DNA from: Sphaeramia orbicularis
Lineage: Eukaryota; Chordata; Actinopteri; Kurtiformes; Apogonidae
NCBI RefSeq assembly: GCF_902148855.1
Contig: NC_043962.1
Location: 26,201,110-26,265,109, forward strand
Direction: 5' to 3'
DNA: 64,000 bases
Made by a program: the position numbers and the translations under genes. The notes beneath the pieces were generated by a model. The model searched no databases. It was not told where the DNA came from and saw only the letters and a program-made list of their open reading frames with translations. Each line of letters begins with the position of its first letter. The stretch's first letter is position 1. This document shows positions 1 through 13,440 of the stretch, one piece after another.

Positions 1-1295
1 AATGTAAAGTAACTTACATAAGCACATTTAATATCACTGTTTATTCTTAATCACACCATACTGACGGTCAAACACCAAGTGCATGACAACATTAGCACCA
101 ACACTGAAGTGACAGGACTGCGTGTTCATGTGTTTACGCGTAGTTGCTCCATTAATTATCAGCCCAGTGAATTTCCAGAATATGATGAGTGTACCTTACA
201 CATTTGCTGACTAAACTCAGAGTCTGTAGTTTAGAAATGACTAGATTTCTAAATGTGTTCTGTGCTCCAGATTCAAAGTTATCATAGTTTGGCACACTGA
301 ACACAAAGCTGTGACTGTGGGAAAACGGAACATACAGCAAGACAACAGATACACTGGAGGGACTTACAGACCTACAGAAATTCATGGTTTTCACATCAAC
401 ACATTTTCTGATCATCATTCATTAACACTGTCATATATACAACATGTAAACAATCAGACAGTCCATCCAAAGTGTACAATGTGAGCAGCCACATATATAA
501 GACGTGGTCATTTAAGGTCCAAATCTATTGTAATATTAGTATTAGATTATTAGTTTGTATTTTTTTATTACCTGATAGCACAGAACTTGTTTAATTTTTG
601 CGTGCAGTCTAAAATGGGAACTCAAACCAGGGTTTTTTAAACGTTTGACAGGATCATCCTGTAACCACATTTTGGCAATGTACTTAAGATGTGAAATTCC
701 TCTCAGCACAAATGTGTCACGGTTTGTTCTTAATACTCAAGTGACACACATACCTCCATTTGGGAAGTTTCAAATGTGACTGCTCAACCACTAAAGGTAT
801 TTACACATGAGATATTCAGATAAAGTCTACATCCAAGGCAAGATAAGAACTTTTACTTAACCCGTAGTGCAGAGTTTTTACTGTATTTTTTTATACTATA
901 TATACAGATAAACTGGGTGTGCTTGTTCAAATGTCCTCTCAGAAGAAATACTTCAAAATATTTAAAGTCTATTTTAACAAAAATCTGTTGGCTTTACAGT
1001 GAAATGTATTTACAAAGAACAATGACAAGAACAATACATTTATCCTGACACGTTAATCCTTGTTTTCCTGTGAGCAGCATCATTAAGCTCCTGATGCTCT
1101 GTTCTGTAAAAGATCGAACTTCACTTCAAGAAAGGCAAGAAAAAATGAGACTGATGATGATGATTATTATATGGAAGTTCAGTTAGTCTCCCCACTACTT
1201 TCACTTTCCCTTAAATCCATGGTAATCCGCCTTGAAATTGTGGCACTGATTGAAAGTTTCTACTGTGCTAAACCTGGTGTCACTGGTGTTTCTTT
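1..1295 (-). other. NETO2 3' untranslated region
   Basis: No coding potential follows the NETO2 stop. On the minus strand AATAAA lies at 569-564 and again at 45-40, so at least two 3' ends are possible; the distal one would give a 3'UTR of about 1.27 kb. Which is used cannot be told from sequence. Confidence 0.5.
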
Positions 1296-4200
1296 TCAGA
1301 AGTCCATGGACAAGGACCTTTGCTGAGCCATTTCAAAATGTCCTCTTCTGCTTCCAGCTCTCCGCACGTACACATCATACCTCCCATCCTCTTCTTCCTC
1401 TTCCTCCTCTTCCATCACTCTATCTTGTCGTCCAAGCGCCCTATCCCCCATAGAATGATGCCCCTGGATTCTACCTGGTTTCATACTTGGCCAGCTCTTT
1501 TTCCGCAGACTGCTGTTCAAGTCCCGGAGGGGAGGTAAGGTGCTCTGGAAATCTCCTCTGAAAGGAGGGAGCTCCATGGATCCTCTACCCAGGCTGTGTG
1601 CACCTTGAAGGGCTTTCATGGAGTTGATGGAGGCCTGAGAACCGCAGTGGTGTTCATGAATGCAGCGTGAGCTTGATGAGGATCTCCTGAGGGCCTGAAG
1701 GGACTGGAGTTCCTCAGATAACTCCCCTAGGTCCCCTGACATTTCCTAGAAATAACAAAATGGGTACTTTTATTTTCAGTATAAATGCATCATATACTGT
1801 ATGTATACTGACAGTCAATAGAAACTTTGAGGTAGAAATGTCTACATATTTCTACTTGTAGGGGGGTTGTAATTATTCGTTGTGGACTTATTGATGACTT
1901 AGTGCTCAGGTAGTTGAGATAATGATGAGTTGACATGTTGTCACGGTTCATTGCACATGGGTTGGTCTCTTTGCAAAAGTGGACCAAATACACATTGAGC
2001 AATACTCAGTGGGTATCTGCACAATTTGAGGATTGGTTTGGAAGGCTTATGTAAAGGCCCAAAAAAGCCACCATTGTTAGTCCAGTGAACAGCATCATGC
2101 CACGTCTATCACGTGAACAACGTCTCCGGGTACTGGGTATGGTGGGGGCCGGTTTGAGCTACAGTGAGATAGCCAGGCCTACGTATGGGCTGTTCCCAAC
2201 CCACAATCAGAAACCTGGTTGAACGCCACAACACCACAGGCTCTGCTGACGATAGACCGCCTGCATTGAAGCAAACGGAGGCCATACCCGGTATTGACTG
2301 TGGTGACTTTGTGTTTGTCAGGTGCCATTTTCTTTTGTTATGTTTTTTGTTTTGAAGTTATTCTTGAAACTTTACATTTTTGTTTCTGTATGCCAATATC
2401 CTAAACAAATGAGTCATATGAAAAAATTCCAGTTTAGGGTTTCAAAATAGAAATTATGTCGAAAAATATGGTCTCAAAGTTTTCATTGACTGTGAGTGTA
2501 TATTGTGTTTATTGTCAAACTGTCACACTAACCTTATCTCTGAGAGTAAAGAGTTCATAATGTGGAGGGTCAAACGTCTCCTGGAGTTCCCCCCTTTGGA
2601 ACAGGTTGTTCTTCCGCACCAACACCTTAAAAGTAAGATTGAACATGCTTTTAAATGTTCACCAAGACTATGTGGTATCTAAGTATCCAATCGGACTAAT
2701 CGTACCTTTTTACGTGGCTGTTTGACCTGCACTAATATGGAGATAATGAGAAGCAGCAGGACCACACCAGTAGACACGCAGATTACTGTTCCATGAGTCT
2801 TTGTGATGTGGTGAAAAACACTTTTGGTCTTTTTCTCTTAATGACAGAAAAGAAAAGTTACGAACAGAGAAATCATAAGTGCTATTCAAAGGTAATGACA
2901 GTATATCATTTACTTATACTCATCTAAGCAGTGCCTTTCATAGTCAGGAACAAATCAAAGCCTTCACTAAAAGCCTGATAATCAATGTCTTTGTGAGCTG
3001 CTTAAGAGCAATTTAACAATCAGACGACTTCAAAGGTCTTGGAGCCGAAAAGTGGTTAAAGATGATGTGATTGTGATGGAAAACATGAATGTACTCTGTC
3101 TGGGGTTGTCTGTACCATCCAATATGTACTGTTATTTGGTGCTCTGTGCTCCCAGAAGTTCTGTTGGGGTATTTGACAAGGATGAGAGGAAAGTTTGGGT
3201 TTTTATCAGTGTTCACAGATCATTTCCAGAACCTAAGGAAGGCTCAAAGTGACAGGATGGAGCCAGAAACACCAACATGGCACAATACTATCAAAACAGA
3301 AAGAATTCCAAAGTCCTCACACACAAACAGATACCTTTGCAGTTACTTTCATCCCAAGGAAAGACGCAGTTTTGTACGCCGTTGCACACCAGTGAAGTGT
3401 TGATGCACATGTTAGTGTGGCAAAAAAATGCACTGCCCATACAAGGAGCTGAAACACAAACACAGCTGCATCAGTATGTGATGTGGAATTTGTTTACTAG
3501 GGTTAATGGCTATTGCTGTACAATATAGACTGTGATTAACCCATAAAGACCCAAAAAGCCACTGACAACCAAAACCATCTACTGATGTAAAATGTTTAAT
3601 ACCTGTTGATCCATTAATCCTATCAATACATGTAAATAATTGGTGTAAAATACAGTTTGTCATCTTTTCATGGTCATCAGATATCACCCATTTGGACGTT
3701 CAAAGGCTCCGTAGTGAATTTGCAAAACACCGTCATCTTCTACAACATTGATTTACCAGTAAAACCCATGGAGTTGGATCAATGCTAGTGGATGGACACA
3801 CTTGTTTTATGCTCAGTTACTGACATATTTGTTGAAAATGTCCCTTTTTTTTCAGCTTTCTTTGTTTCTGATTTAATAACCTTCGGATTTACTCTGAGCT
3901 TTAAAGAACATCAACATGATCAGTGGATTAAATATAAGAAAACACCTAATTTACATTGAAAAAAAAACTAAATATGGGAGGATAATATTATAATAAATGG
4001 TAATAAATCACTTGAGATACATTAAATGGAGAGAAAAATATATTTGATAATTGGCACCAAAGTAGCGTTGGGTCTTTATGGGTTAAAATGGATATACATC
4101 ACAAATCTGCTGCATATTTACTTTAATTCATTATATAATTTTAAGCACAGATGTGTTCACAACAGCACCGTTCAGACCTTGCATTAGCATCTGTCCAGAA

Positions 4201-7200
4201 CTGTCCAAACACATTCAGAAATCTGTAAGTGCATCACATGCTTCACACCTGCTGTTAGAACAAAATCACCATATGTGCATCAAGTGATCTGAAATTGTTC
4301 CTCAATGTGCAAATAAAGATGCTGTAAAACACAGTGCAAATGTTCATTTCAATTTGAACAGTCTGGGTTTGTAATACGACTTTTAAAGGAGTGATATTTT
4401 TCTTTTTTTAAAAAATGGAATTATGCCTTTTAAAACATTTCCCTGTGGTGTACATAAACTGTAAATGCTATACTTAGGTCAGAATTCTTCATTAATTCAA
4501 CTCCACAGGCCCTTTAAATCCAAATGAGCCACTTCATGCCCCGCCCCCTCCAGGTTGTTAGCTCTGCTGCTCTCTCCCGTTCAACCAAAAACTGAACATT
4601 TTAGGTAATCAGCTTGAAGTTTGGACATATTTTCAGTATGGACTACAACTGCTGCTGCTGACAAACAATTATGTCATACTTGGAGAAATGTTTGTTGGAA
4701 GTCTTGACCTTATATGTGCAAACGTCATGATGTAACTAGTTATAGATGTAACAAATTAAGAAGGAATTAGAACAGGTTGCAGAAATCCACTCGATTTTTG
4801 CCAAAAGGAATATAAAGATAGCTTTGCAGCACCTGGAGGGTTCAAATTCAAACCTTTTGAACTTTTAGGGTCCAAATACACAAATAAATGAACCAAAGAC
4901 TAACGAAAGTGGGTTTAGCAAAATATGAGCCCTTTAAGGTGGAGTGTTTTCTGCCTTTTCGTGACTGCATGAGATGACACCATGAATCAAACACTACACC
5001 TTCCATATCGACAGTTGGCCATTCTGTGTGTTCCTGAGGCCTCTCTTGAATGTGTCTTGAATTTTATAGTACCTAAAAACATGAGTTAGAGATTTTCTAG
5101 TGATCACACAAGTAGAATTGAGGAGCGATCTTTTTTTTTACTGGCTGACGGTTTCAGCTGTAGCTTCAGCCTTCACCAGAATAAAAACATCTTTCCTCAA
5201 TTCTACTTGTCTGGTCACAAGAAAATCTGTAACTCATCTGGAATGGAAGACATGACGAACATAATCTATCTAGTCCCTAAAATATGTTTGTGAATTTTGA
5301 CTGTAATATGTAAATAGAGACATATAGCACTATTTCCTCACAGAGAAAAAAAGTATTGAAGGTGGTTCCATGAGTCAGGGGAACTCGGGCAGTATCATGA
5401 GGCGAGGACTGCGGCTCCAAAAAGAGGCCAATGCAGAAATGTTGCAATACCACTGATGGCTGCTGGGATTGGCTCCAGTTGACTCCAAAAAGTCCTGGCT
5501 CCCCTAGACTGACACTGACCTTCTCTCTAAAAATACTAAGCTCATAATTGTTTTTCCAGGACTCATTCCAGTCTCATTTGTTTTATTTGGACACTCTAAA
5601 TAGGCAATCTGGTTCATCTAAATTTCATGGATAAAAGTTGAATTGTGTCAAGTCAGACTTTCGGGTCAGTGTGGCAGTTTATTTGCCTACAAAGTCAGAC
5701 ATTGGGGTTTTAGTTTATATAATGAAACACAGTTTTTTTTCCTGACACAGAACTTGATTGTTGCTCTGGTTAACAGGTTCCACTAACAATAAAAAACATA
5801 AAATTGCTTGATGAAGTTTGTAACTTAACTACTTAACATAGCTGGCCTTTTGCTGTAAAACTGAGCCCTCTGGCTTTAATAGTACCTCCCTTGTTGTCCA
5901 AATATGGTCATTTCAATGACGATGACGATGGCCAAAAAACAAACTACTGGCTTCAAAACAACAGGTCACACAATGGATGATGTCAATGTTCCTGCATCCA
6001 CTAATTATATACAGATTATGGGCAGCACCAAACATATAAATCACTTAATAAAAATGATCTATGTGGTAACTCTCTGAGGAAGGTTTCAGACATCTTTAGA
6101 AAACTATAAAATTATATTATTTCATATGATAATGTGATAAGCTGTTAACTGTACCCCCCATGTATATATATCCCATATTACCTTGTATATATCCTTTATA
6201 TGTTGTATATATTTCTATTATCTGTGGTATAAAATTGGCCTTTTGTATATTTTAGTATTTTTTTGTAGTTTCATATTTTGACAATATTTTTCCACACATA
6301 TTTTCAGTATATTTTGTGTAATAATTTTATATAGTCTTTCTTCTTGCACTTTAAGAACATGCTGCTACACAGATTTTCATTGTTCCTGTAACACTGACAA
6401 TACAGACTTATTCTATTCTATTCTATTCTATTCTATTCTATTCTATGACAAAACATTTCAAGACACTCTTGTTCAAGCAGGCATTTTTAATTCCTAACTG
6501 ACACAGGGCTGCCACAAACCAATTGTACTATTTTTAAATGGTGTTTTAATTGTATTTTAATTTTATTTTGCACTGTTAAGCATTTTGTGACTATCTGTCT
6601 GTGAAAAGTGCTATTCTATTCTATTCTATTCTATTTGATGCCATTGGAGCACTAAACAGAGCATGTGAGGTGAGTATCCAGTCCTCTAATGTGCCTCAGA
6701 ACAGATACCTATTTAGGCTATTACAGTGTGTGGACAAACACCACCTCACTGTACACAGACTTTACATCAGAGTTGTCCTCATGTGATCGGATCTGCCAGG
6801 ACAGATGTTAATGCAAGGTGTGAATAGGGCGAATAAGGTTGCAGTGTTGACTAGAATCCACAGGAGGATGCTGTTTCAGTACTTCGTCATGCATTATTGT
6901 CTTTGTACTGTCACAGCTGTAGAGTTTAAGTACAATGTGCACTGGTAAAATGTAAAAATAGAGCTTGAATAAAATACTCACGGTCAGAGAAAGACGTAAA
7001 CAGCATCCGAAAGCGGCTGAGACGGCTTGTCTCATCAGCCCACAACCTCACTACTCCAACACCAGTTTCCAGCATGATGTCATTAGCTACTGTGCTACAA
7101 AACTTGGCCTGCAAGAGACCCCACACCAGTTTGTCTTAATGTTGTCAGATGTGCTGTCTCATTGAGGTCAAGGTCTGTAGAGCAGTTGCTATATATTTTT

Positions 7201-10200
7201 GATTTAAATATCAAAAAAGAAGGCATAGATTCTGTTGTGTCTAAGGAGAGAAAAAGCTAAGAATATGATGCAAGAAAATGGTCAAAATTAAAACATTCAA
7301 TCAGTCATATGAATGTGCTACTAGTACAGCATGTAATCATCATATAATACATACAACTCATATGATATGATGTACTTTTTACCTTAAGATCCTCAATGGC
7401 ATTACTGCCGTCATAAACAGCCACAAAATTCTTCTTACATTCATTTGAGTTTTCCATCTGATACTCCAGGAAGCGCAAGTAAATCTGAAATAACCAATAA
7501 GCAGAGATATAGGTTTTATTAATTTTTAATGCAGTAGAATATATTTCCTTTCATGTGTTTACTCCACATAGCAGTTTGAAGGGATCGCTGCAATAAAGGA
7601 TCAAATATAAATCATTTGAAGCCGGTTTTATGTGCACGACTGTTGGATTATCAGTGCATATGTTTAGATTGTACTTTATGCGCATATATGAAAAACCTTG
7701 GATGCACTTTCATGGAATATACTATATGTTTATTTAGGGATTTATGATATGAGGTTGAAATCCATCCACATGCACTGTCATTATGATTATGAAAAGAATA
7801 TATAGTAAACATATCGCAGCAGATGTGGAATGTTAGAGGGGATGTAAAATCAGCTTCTGTTTGGACATTCATCTTTTCAACCAGTGGATGGAATAAACAT
7901 CCCTTATTTCCCTTCTACGACAGTTCTTATTTTTCAAATCTATGTGCTTTTTCTGCGACAGACAATATGAGAAATGTGCGATGCTATTCTGCTATGTGGC
8001 AAAACTGTAGAAATACAACATGTCACATGCCATACTCTATTGTTCGTTGGAGCGCGTATGGTCCAGATGCAGTCCACTGCCTGATCTGGCTTCACTCTGT
8101 AGTCCTCATCCACTTGACTGGACCGGATCAGACCATCGGCGCCAGACAGCTCAAACTGACACTCTGACCCACAAACAAAGAAAGAGCAGAGACACACCAG
8201 GAAATCAGAGATGACAAGAGGTGCTGGAATAACTTTACACCATGTATCAACTGAAAGATGATCATAAAGAAGACGTCTGTTATTGGGCTGAGTTACCTGG
8301 GATGGGGTTTAATAGTCCTCCCACATGCAGGTGAAATTCAGGATCTGCATGTCAAAAAACAGAAATGAAGACATAGCAGATTAAGAACATTATCTGTAAA
8401 AATAGACATGATTCACTATTAAAAACGGAGACTGGTTATTTTAACTAGGGATGGACTGATCAGTGATCAGACCACATATTCGAAGGTATAAGCAAATTTT
8501 TTCAGCTTACATCCGATATAATAAATGACTTTCATATGCATATTTATTCTATCCTGTATACATAGTTCCTGGAATCTGGAATGGTAAATAAAGTCTGTCT
8601 CTGTTAAGAATGTTCTGCTTTGGCTCTGATGCAGTCATGTCTCTGTTTATTGTCACCACTCTATCCCATCCTCAGCTAATGCCACTATTCAATTACACAC
8701 GAATTATATTTATAAACACTAAAATGAGAAAAGAACGTATTTATTTACTAATTTGCTGATAACCCATCTAGTTCAATATCTAAACAGTAAAAATGAAATA
8801 CTGTTAAACTTAAACTATACTTCCTTCGATTTGGCTGCAGGACTGTATGCTTACATGTTAATGATAATCACTGTGATATCATTTTATATAAATAATCAAA
8901 ATAATCTTTAGAATATATTATGATAGTTTTACTTTACAATCAGTGGCTGTTATATTGCAATAATGATATTAACGATGAAATAAGAGTTCTGTCTTTTTGG
9001 TTTATTTTGTTTACTCTGGTAAATAAAACACAAAATATAGAAGACAGTTGTGTTGTTAGTTGTATTTTATTTGAGTTGCATTTTTCTAATTCTAATTTTA
9101 TGTACATTATAGTTGAAAAAAAGGAATATTAATAAAAAAGAGCATGAACTAGAAGCACTCGGAGAGCACAGACCTCCACCAAGGCTGATCAGTGCCCCCC
9201 CCCGTGGGCCCCCCCACCCCCGATCACCACCAAAATTTAATCATTTCTTCCTTATCCCATTTCCAACAAACCCTGAAAATTTCATCAAAATCTGTCCATA
9301 ACTTTTTGAGTTATGTTGCACACTAACAGACAGACAAACAAACAGACAGACAGACAGACAGACAAACAAACCCTGGCAAAAACATAACCTCCTTGGTGGA
9401 GGTAATTACAAATATCCCACATTAAACATATTCTTATGGTGATAACATTTTTGGCCATATCCCCCAGGCCTGTTTCACCACAGCTTAAACACACTTCAAT
9501 AAAATTTAGTGCTACTCTAAAATCTGATTCCAAAATTTCCTGCAAATACACTGTTACAAATAAAGTTGGAATAAAATATTTTCACCTCTTGTCATTAAAT
9601 GATTGTAGCAATGTGAGTTATTCCTGATAGATAAAGTATAACTGGGACTCAGTATGTAATCATTGCACCAGGTCAAAGGTGATTACTGATGTGTATAAAT
9701 AGGAATAAAAGAAAAATGTGTCTGAAAAACAAATGATTCCAACTTTATGGGCAACAGTGTATATGTATATTGATTCCAAAATGGTGTCCATCCCTAACAT
9801 GAACCACCACAATGAACATCAGATCATACCAGGATAGTGCAGAGAAGAGACTGTAAACCCTTCTGTTAATCACCTGCTGTGAAGCGGTACTGGACCCGGA
9901 AGCCGGTTCCCTCCAGTTCTTCATCACTGAAGAAGCGGATCCACATAAAGCGTCCACTAGAGTGGACAAGTCCAGGACTGGATGAGCCGCAGAAGCGATT
10001 GATGAGCGGCGAGAAGCTGAAGGGGCCGTCTCGCACTTCGATGTGGTCAAAACGACACTCGAACGACGACTCTATGAAGAAGGCGTCGTCAAACAGCAGC
10101 TCTATCCTCTGGCGGGGCAGGGCTGAGGGAAGCAGGGCAGGGGGTCTTTTCTACTGTCACAAAGGTGATACAGTGATATAATGCAACCAAGGAGGATGCA

Positions 10201-13017
10201 GTGCAGAAAAAAGAAGGGTTTTTTTTTTCAGGTATGTTTCTAAATGTGATGTAGACCAGACTCTTCTATGGGCTTCAGCTGCAATTATATGGAAACTCAT
10301 GCACAAAATGACACCAGAGTTTGACACATTCATGGTGTGCAAGATAATGAGGAATGCACAGGGCTCGGTTGTTTGTGGCTTAACAACCGTAGAAAGAAGC
10401 ATTGCACATAATTAGATGGTTAGATAGTTCAGTTTTCTTTGCTACGATGCCAAAATGAGAAGAGGAAATTTTTAACCCATAAAGACCCAAATATCCACTG
10501 TTGAATAAAAGCATCTGTTGATCTAAACTGCTGATCCACTAATCCTGTCAATACATGTAAATAATTGGTGTAAAATACAGTTCATCATCTTTTCATTTGT
10601 CATCAGATATAACCAATTTGGACGATCAGAGGGTCCATAGTTACCATGGAAACACTGTCATCTTCTACGACATTGATTCACCAGTAAAACCCATGGAGTT
10701 GAATCAATGACAGTAGATGGACACACACGGTTTATGTTCAGTTAATGCTATATTTTACTGAAAAAGTCACTATTTCTTCAGTTTTTTCTGTTTTGATATA
10801 ATAACCTTTGACTTAACTCTGAGCTTTTATAAACATCTACATAATCAGTCGATTAAACATAGGAAAATGCATGATTTCCACTGGAAAAAATGCAAAGTAC
10901 AGAAGATAATATAATAATAAATGGTGATAAATCGCTTATGAAAGGTTAAATAAAGAGAAAGATTCACTTGGTAAATGTCACAAAAGTCACACTGGGTCCT
11001 TATGGGTTAAATAAAATACAAACCTTCTGTGTAACAATTTATGATGTGAAATATTGACATTGAGGTTGAAAGAAGGAGGCCATAAAAACAACAGAAGGTG
11101 GTATTCCATTATGTACAAATTAGATGGTGTTCGGTGTATTTTCATCATCATCATCATCATTCCATTATTACAAACACGAATCACAAAAGAACCAAAAGTT
11201 AAATTAATTCATGACTTTGCAGCATGAAATAAATGTTCACTGTACAGTAGTGAATAGTGATCAGTCTCAGGAGCGTGATGTTGGTTACCTTCTAATACAT
11301 ACAGACACTCCTTGTTTGGAGGGTATGTATCTGGGTAGTTTGGGGAGCTGAAAGTGCCACCATCTGTGTTTCGTATCCAGCTTCCACAGTGATGAGAATG
11401 CGGTCGCTGAGACGGTCTAACTCCTTTTGATCCTCCATCTGCACGTGAAGTATATGACATAAGAGATGTAAAAACTGGCAGTAAAAAAAAGCGCTTCTGG
11501 ATTCAATAATTGTAAAAACAAATGCCAGATTTATGAATAAATTATAATAATATCTTACCTCGGGTTTTCTGTGCAAGTGCAAATCCCTCCTCAATTAACA
11601 GGAGGACTATCCAGACTGTAAAGGATACAAGTAGGGTACATAGTCAGGAGTCAGCGCTGTGTGAGATGGGATACAATCAAGGAAACTGAGAGCTTAGTAG
11701 GATTTGGCGTTTGTTGTCTCAGAGCACTCAGCCGAATCCCTGGATGTACAGGCAGTGTATATCAGCCTAGGGGTGTGAAGTTCAAAAGCCTCACAGGGAG
11801 AGAATAAGGACACATTCCATCACCATCTGCTTACTTAACTCCTTCTTTTTTTTCTCCATCCTGCCTTTATTTTTACAGTTTCTGACTTATACACAGTGGG
11901 TGACAGTTGCAGGGCTCTTAACAACCTGCTGTCGGGTTCTGCAAAGACCCCATGATATCATATTTTGTGCCACATTTTGTCTATTGCGTAAAATATGACC
12001 TAAATAGAGCATCTAGCCAGAGGGTGCTAGGTCACTAACATTTGCTTTGAGTTTTCACCAAAGTGGCATGTTGACAAGTTGGCATGTTTTAGTGACCATG
12101 CCTTGAAAATTATTACGGAGGATGTGGGCAGTATTTGTGTCTATAGGGCTGAATATCTGAAAGGCAGCACATGTCCTAAAGAAAGGAACATTTTAAGACA
12201 TATAAGACAATTATTCAACCAGATACATGAGCTGGATTCTGTCTTGTAAGCCTAGTATTTTGCTTTTAGTCATTTATTGGTCTGTAAACTGGTTACATTT
12301 GTCTGCTAAAAAACTAAATCTAAAAATCTGCAACTAACTGACCTTGAATGATCTTCAATGTGACTCCACATATTTTTTTAACAACAGAAAACTAATAAAT
12401 ACCAATTTGTGACAACATCATTAATATCAATTTCTCCATGGATAAAATGTTTTTTAATGAATTATTGACATTTCTGTGTGGCAGCAGCAAGAACCCAAAT
12501 CCTCCACTGTCCAGGCACTGAGCCACCACACGCTGATTCAAAAGGGAAAACAGATTTTTGGTCGAAGTATTTGTTGATTTATTTATTTATTGAGTGTTCT
12601 CAAATCCGGAGCTGTCCCTTCAGCACCACCAATCTCCAAAACTTTAACAGCTCACACTTATGCCATCTGTATTTTAACAAATCTCCAAGAAGAAGAGTCA
12701 CATCACATCTGTTCTGTAGATCCTTTGGGGTTTGGGTTTTCGACTGCTCTTATATATGCAGCAATTGAAGAGATGGAGTCAATTCGGAGGAAAAAAAAGC
12801 CTCACTGAGATGACAGTAATCGTTTTAACAGGCGGATCAAAACATGCAAAAATGAATGAAAAGGCTACATATATCACAACTTTACGGACAAAATGCGTGA
12901 GTGCAATGCCAACATGTTGAAAGGATTAGAAAAGGAAAAGCTTGTGAAAGATCAGATTAATATTTCTCAAATATCCCAGTTTCTCACATGTGAATAATCC
13001 TACTCACCTACATACAT
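1296..13017 (-). CDS. neto2: NETO2, neuropilin and tolloid-like protein 2 (12 coding exons, complete)
   Basis: Single-pass auxiliary subunit of kainate-type glutamate receptors. Coding exons on the minus strand: 13008-13017, 11559-11615, 11289-11438, 9874-10122, 8297-8344, 8036-8163, 7383-7484, 6982-7108, 3335-3448, 2706-2836, 2533-2625 and 1296-1745. Phases agree throughout and give 552 residues (human about 525). In order: signal peptide (residues 1-18) followed by AQKTR, CUB1 (about 40-155), CUB2 (about 172-290), an LDL-receptor class A module with six cysteines (about 292-328), a transmembrane helix (about 343-365) ending in [10 protein letters not shown], and a cytoplasmic tail with [12 protein letters not shown] and the terminal SMDF. 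The tail (human ends SIDF) separates it from NETO1. The ATG at 13017 is the first in-frame one after an upstream stop. Oddity: a run of eight Glu near the C terminus. Introns hold a Tc1 remnant and two TTAA MITEs. Confidence 0.95.
1804..2502 (+). mobile_element. Tc1/mariner-like remnant in NETO2 intron 11
   Basis: Terminal inverted repeats of about 30 bp, beginning ACAGTCAATAGAAACTTTGA on the left with a close reverse complement on the right, flanked by TA. The plus strand at 2097 encodes the start of a Tc1 transposase helix-turn-helix ([19 protein letters not shown]). The frame then degenerates and the catalytic domain is missing, so this is an internally deleted, non-autonomous copy. Confidence 0.8.
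3540..4082 (+). mobile_element. TTAA-flanked MITE, family A, copy 1
   Basis: About 543 bp bounded by TTAA on both sides (3536-3539, 4083-4086). Ends are CCCATAAAGACCCAA and its complement TTGGGTCTTTATGGG. No ORF. Six more copies of the family occur in the window. TTAA target duplication with a CCC terminus suggests a piggyBac-type origin (inference). It lies in NETO2 intron 8. Confidence 0.85.
5083..5235. repeat. Short inverted repeat (hairpin), 42-bp arms
   Basis: 5083-5124 and 5194-5235 are reverse complements with about five mismatches, separated by a 69-base loop; the arms contain AAGTAGAATTGAGGA. Probably a degenerate small MITE in NETO2 intron 8. Confidence 0.65.
6330..6446 (+). repeat. 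LINE-like 3' tail with (TTCTA)n
   Basis: The segment TTCATTGTTCCTGTAACACT...GACAATACA running into (TTCTA)n from about 6411 looks like the 3' end of a fish L2/CR1-type LINE, whose copies often end in short tandem repeats. Only the tail is present. Confidence 0.5.
6480..6637 (+). repeat. Second retroposon-like tail with (TTCTA)n
   Basis: A segment resembling LINE/SINE 3' ends (TTTTGTGACTATCTGTCTGTG then GAAAAGTGCTATTC) runs into another short (TTCTA) array at 6611-6635. Family not identified. Confidence 0.35.
9150..9405 (+). repeat. Interspersed repeat fragment with a CAGA-rich microsatellite
   Basis: Contains ATAACTTTTTGAGTTATGTT, then a (CAGA)n-like run at about 9327-9365 and AACATAACCTCCTTGGTGGA. 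This arrangement is common in fish interspersed repeats, possibly the 3' end of an RTE-type LINE; family assignment is a guess. Confidence 0.4.
9546..9765. mobile_element. Small MITE with TIRs (AAAGTTGGAATAA type)
   Basis: The left end CACTGTTACAAATAAAGTTG pairs with the right end CAACTTTATGGGCAACAGTG; no coding capacity. A related copy in the opposite orientation lies near 47790-48000. Located in NETO2 intron 4. Confidence 0.65.
10476..11006 (+). mobile_element. TTAA MITE, family A, copy 2
   Basis: About 531 bp flanked by TTAA (10472-10475 and 11007-11010), with the same CCCATAAAGACCC ends and orientation as the copy at 3540. In NETO2 intron 3. Confidence 0.85.
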
Positions 13018-13440
13018 CCTCTCCGTTTGCTTGGTTCGGATCTCAAACTTGTACAAGTGCGAATCTCTCACATCACGTTGCCCATTGAAGTCAGTGGTCC
13101 CGGATTAGTGCGTGTTGGACCGATTTACAAAAAATTCAACTTTCACCTCATCATCCTACTCCATTTGGTCAAGACAGCTTCTAGTGTCTGGTGCAAAAAA
13201 AAGCGGATGCATGTTTTAGTCATCGTGACAATTCTCTTGTGGGCTTAGAAAGAAAAAAAAAAAAAACAACATTAAAAGCGCGTATTTGGAGCATCCCTGC
13301 AGATGCGCTGTGTCCGCCTGAGACTGTGCGCCCGGATGAGCAGAGTGCGGCTGCTCCAGGTTTTAAGAAAACCTCAGTTGGCGCGTGAAGGGGAAAAGAC
13401 CTGAATGCGCATGTGCGGGCTCATAAGTGGGTAATTACCC
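13018..13440 (-). promoter_or_regulatory. NETO2 5' leader and probable promoter
   Basis: Upstream of the NETO2 ATG the minus strand carries an in-frame stop and no in-frame ATG, so this is leader and promoter. GC and CpG content rise at about 13280-13440 against AT-rich surroundings. The transcription start cannot be placed. Confidence 0.45.

Noticed and set aside
1320-1538. Plus-strand ORFs opposite the last NETO2 exon
   Set aside because: Antisense shadow of the NETO2 exon at 1296-1745; the poly-Glu run appears as Leu/Phe/Ser-rich translation.
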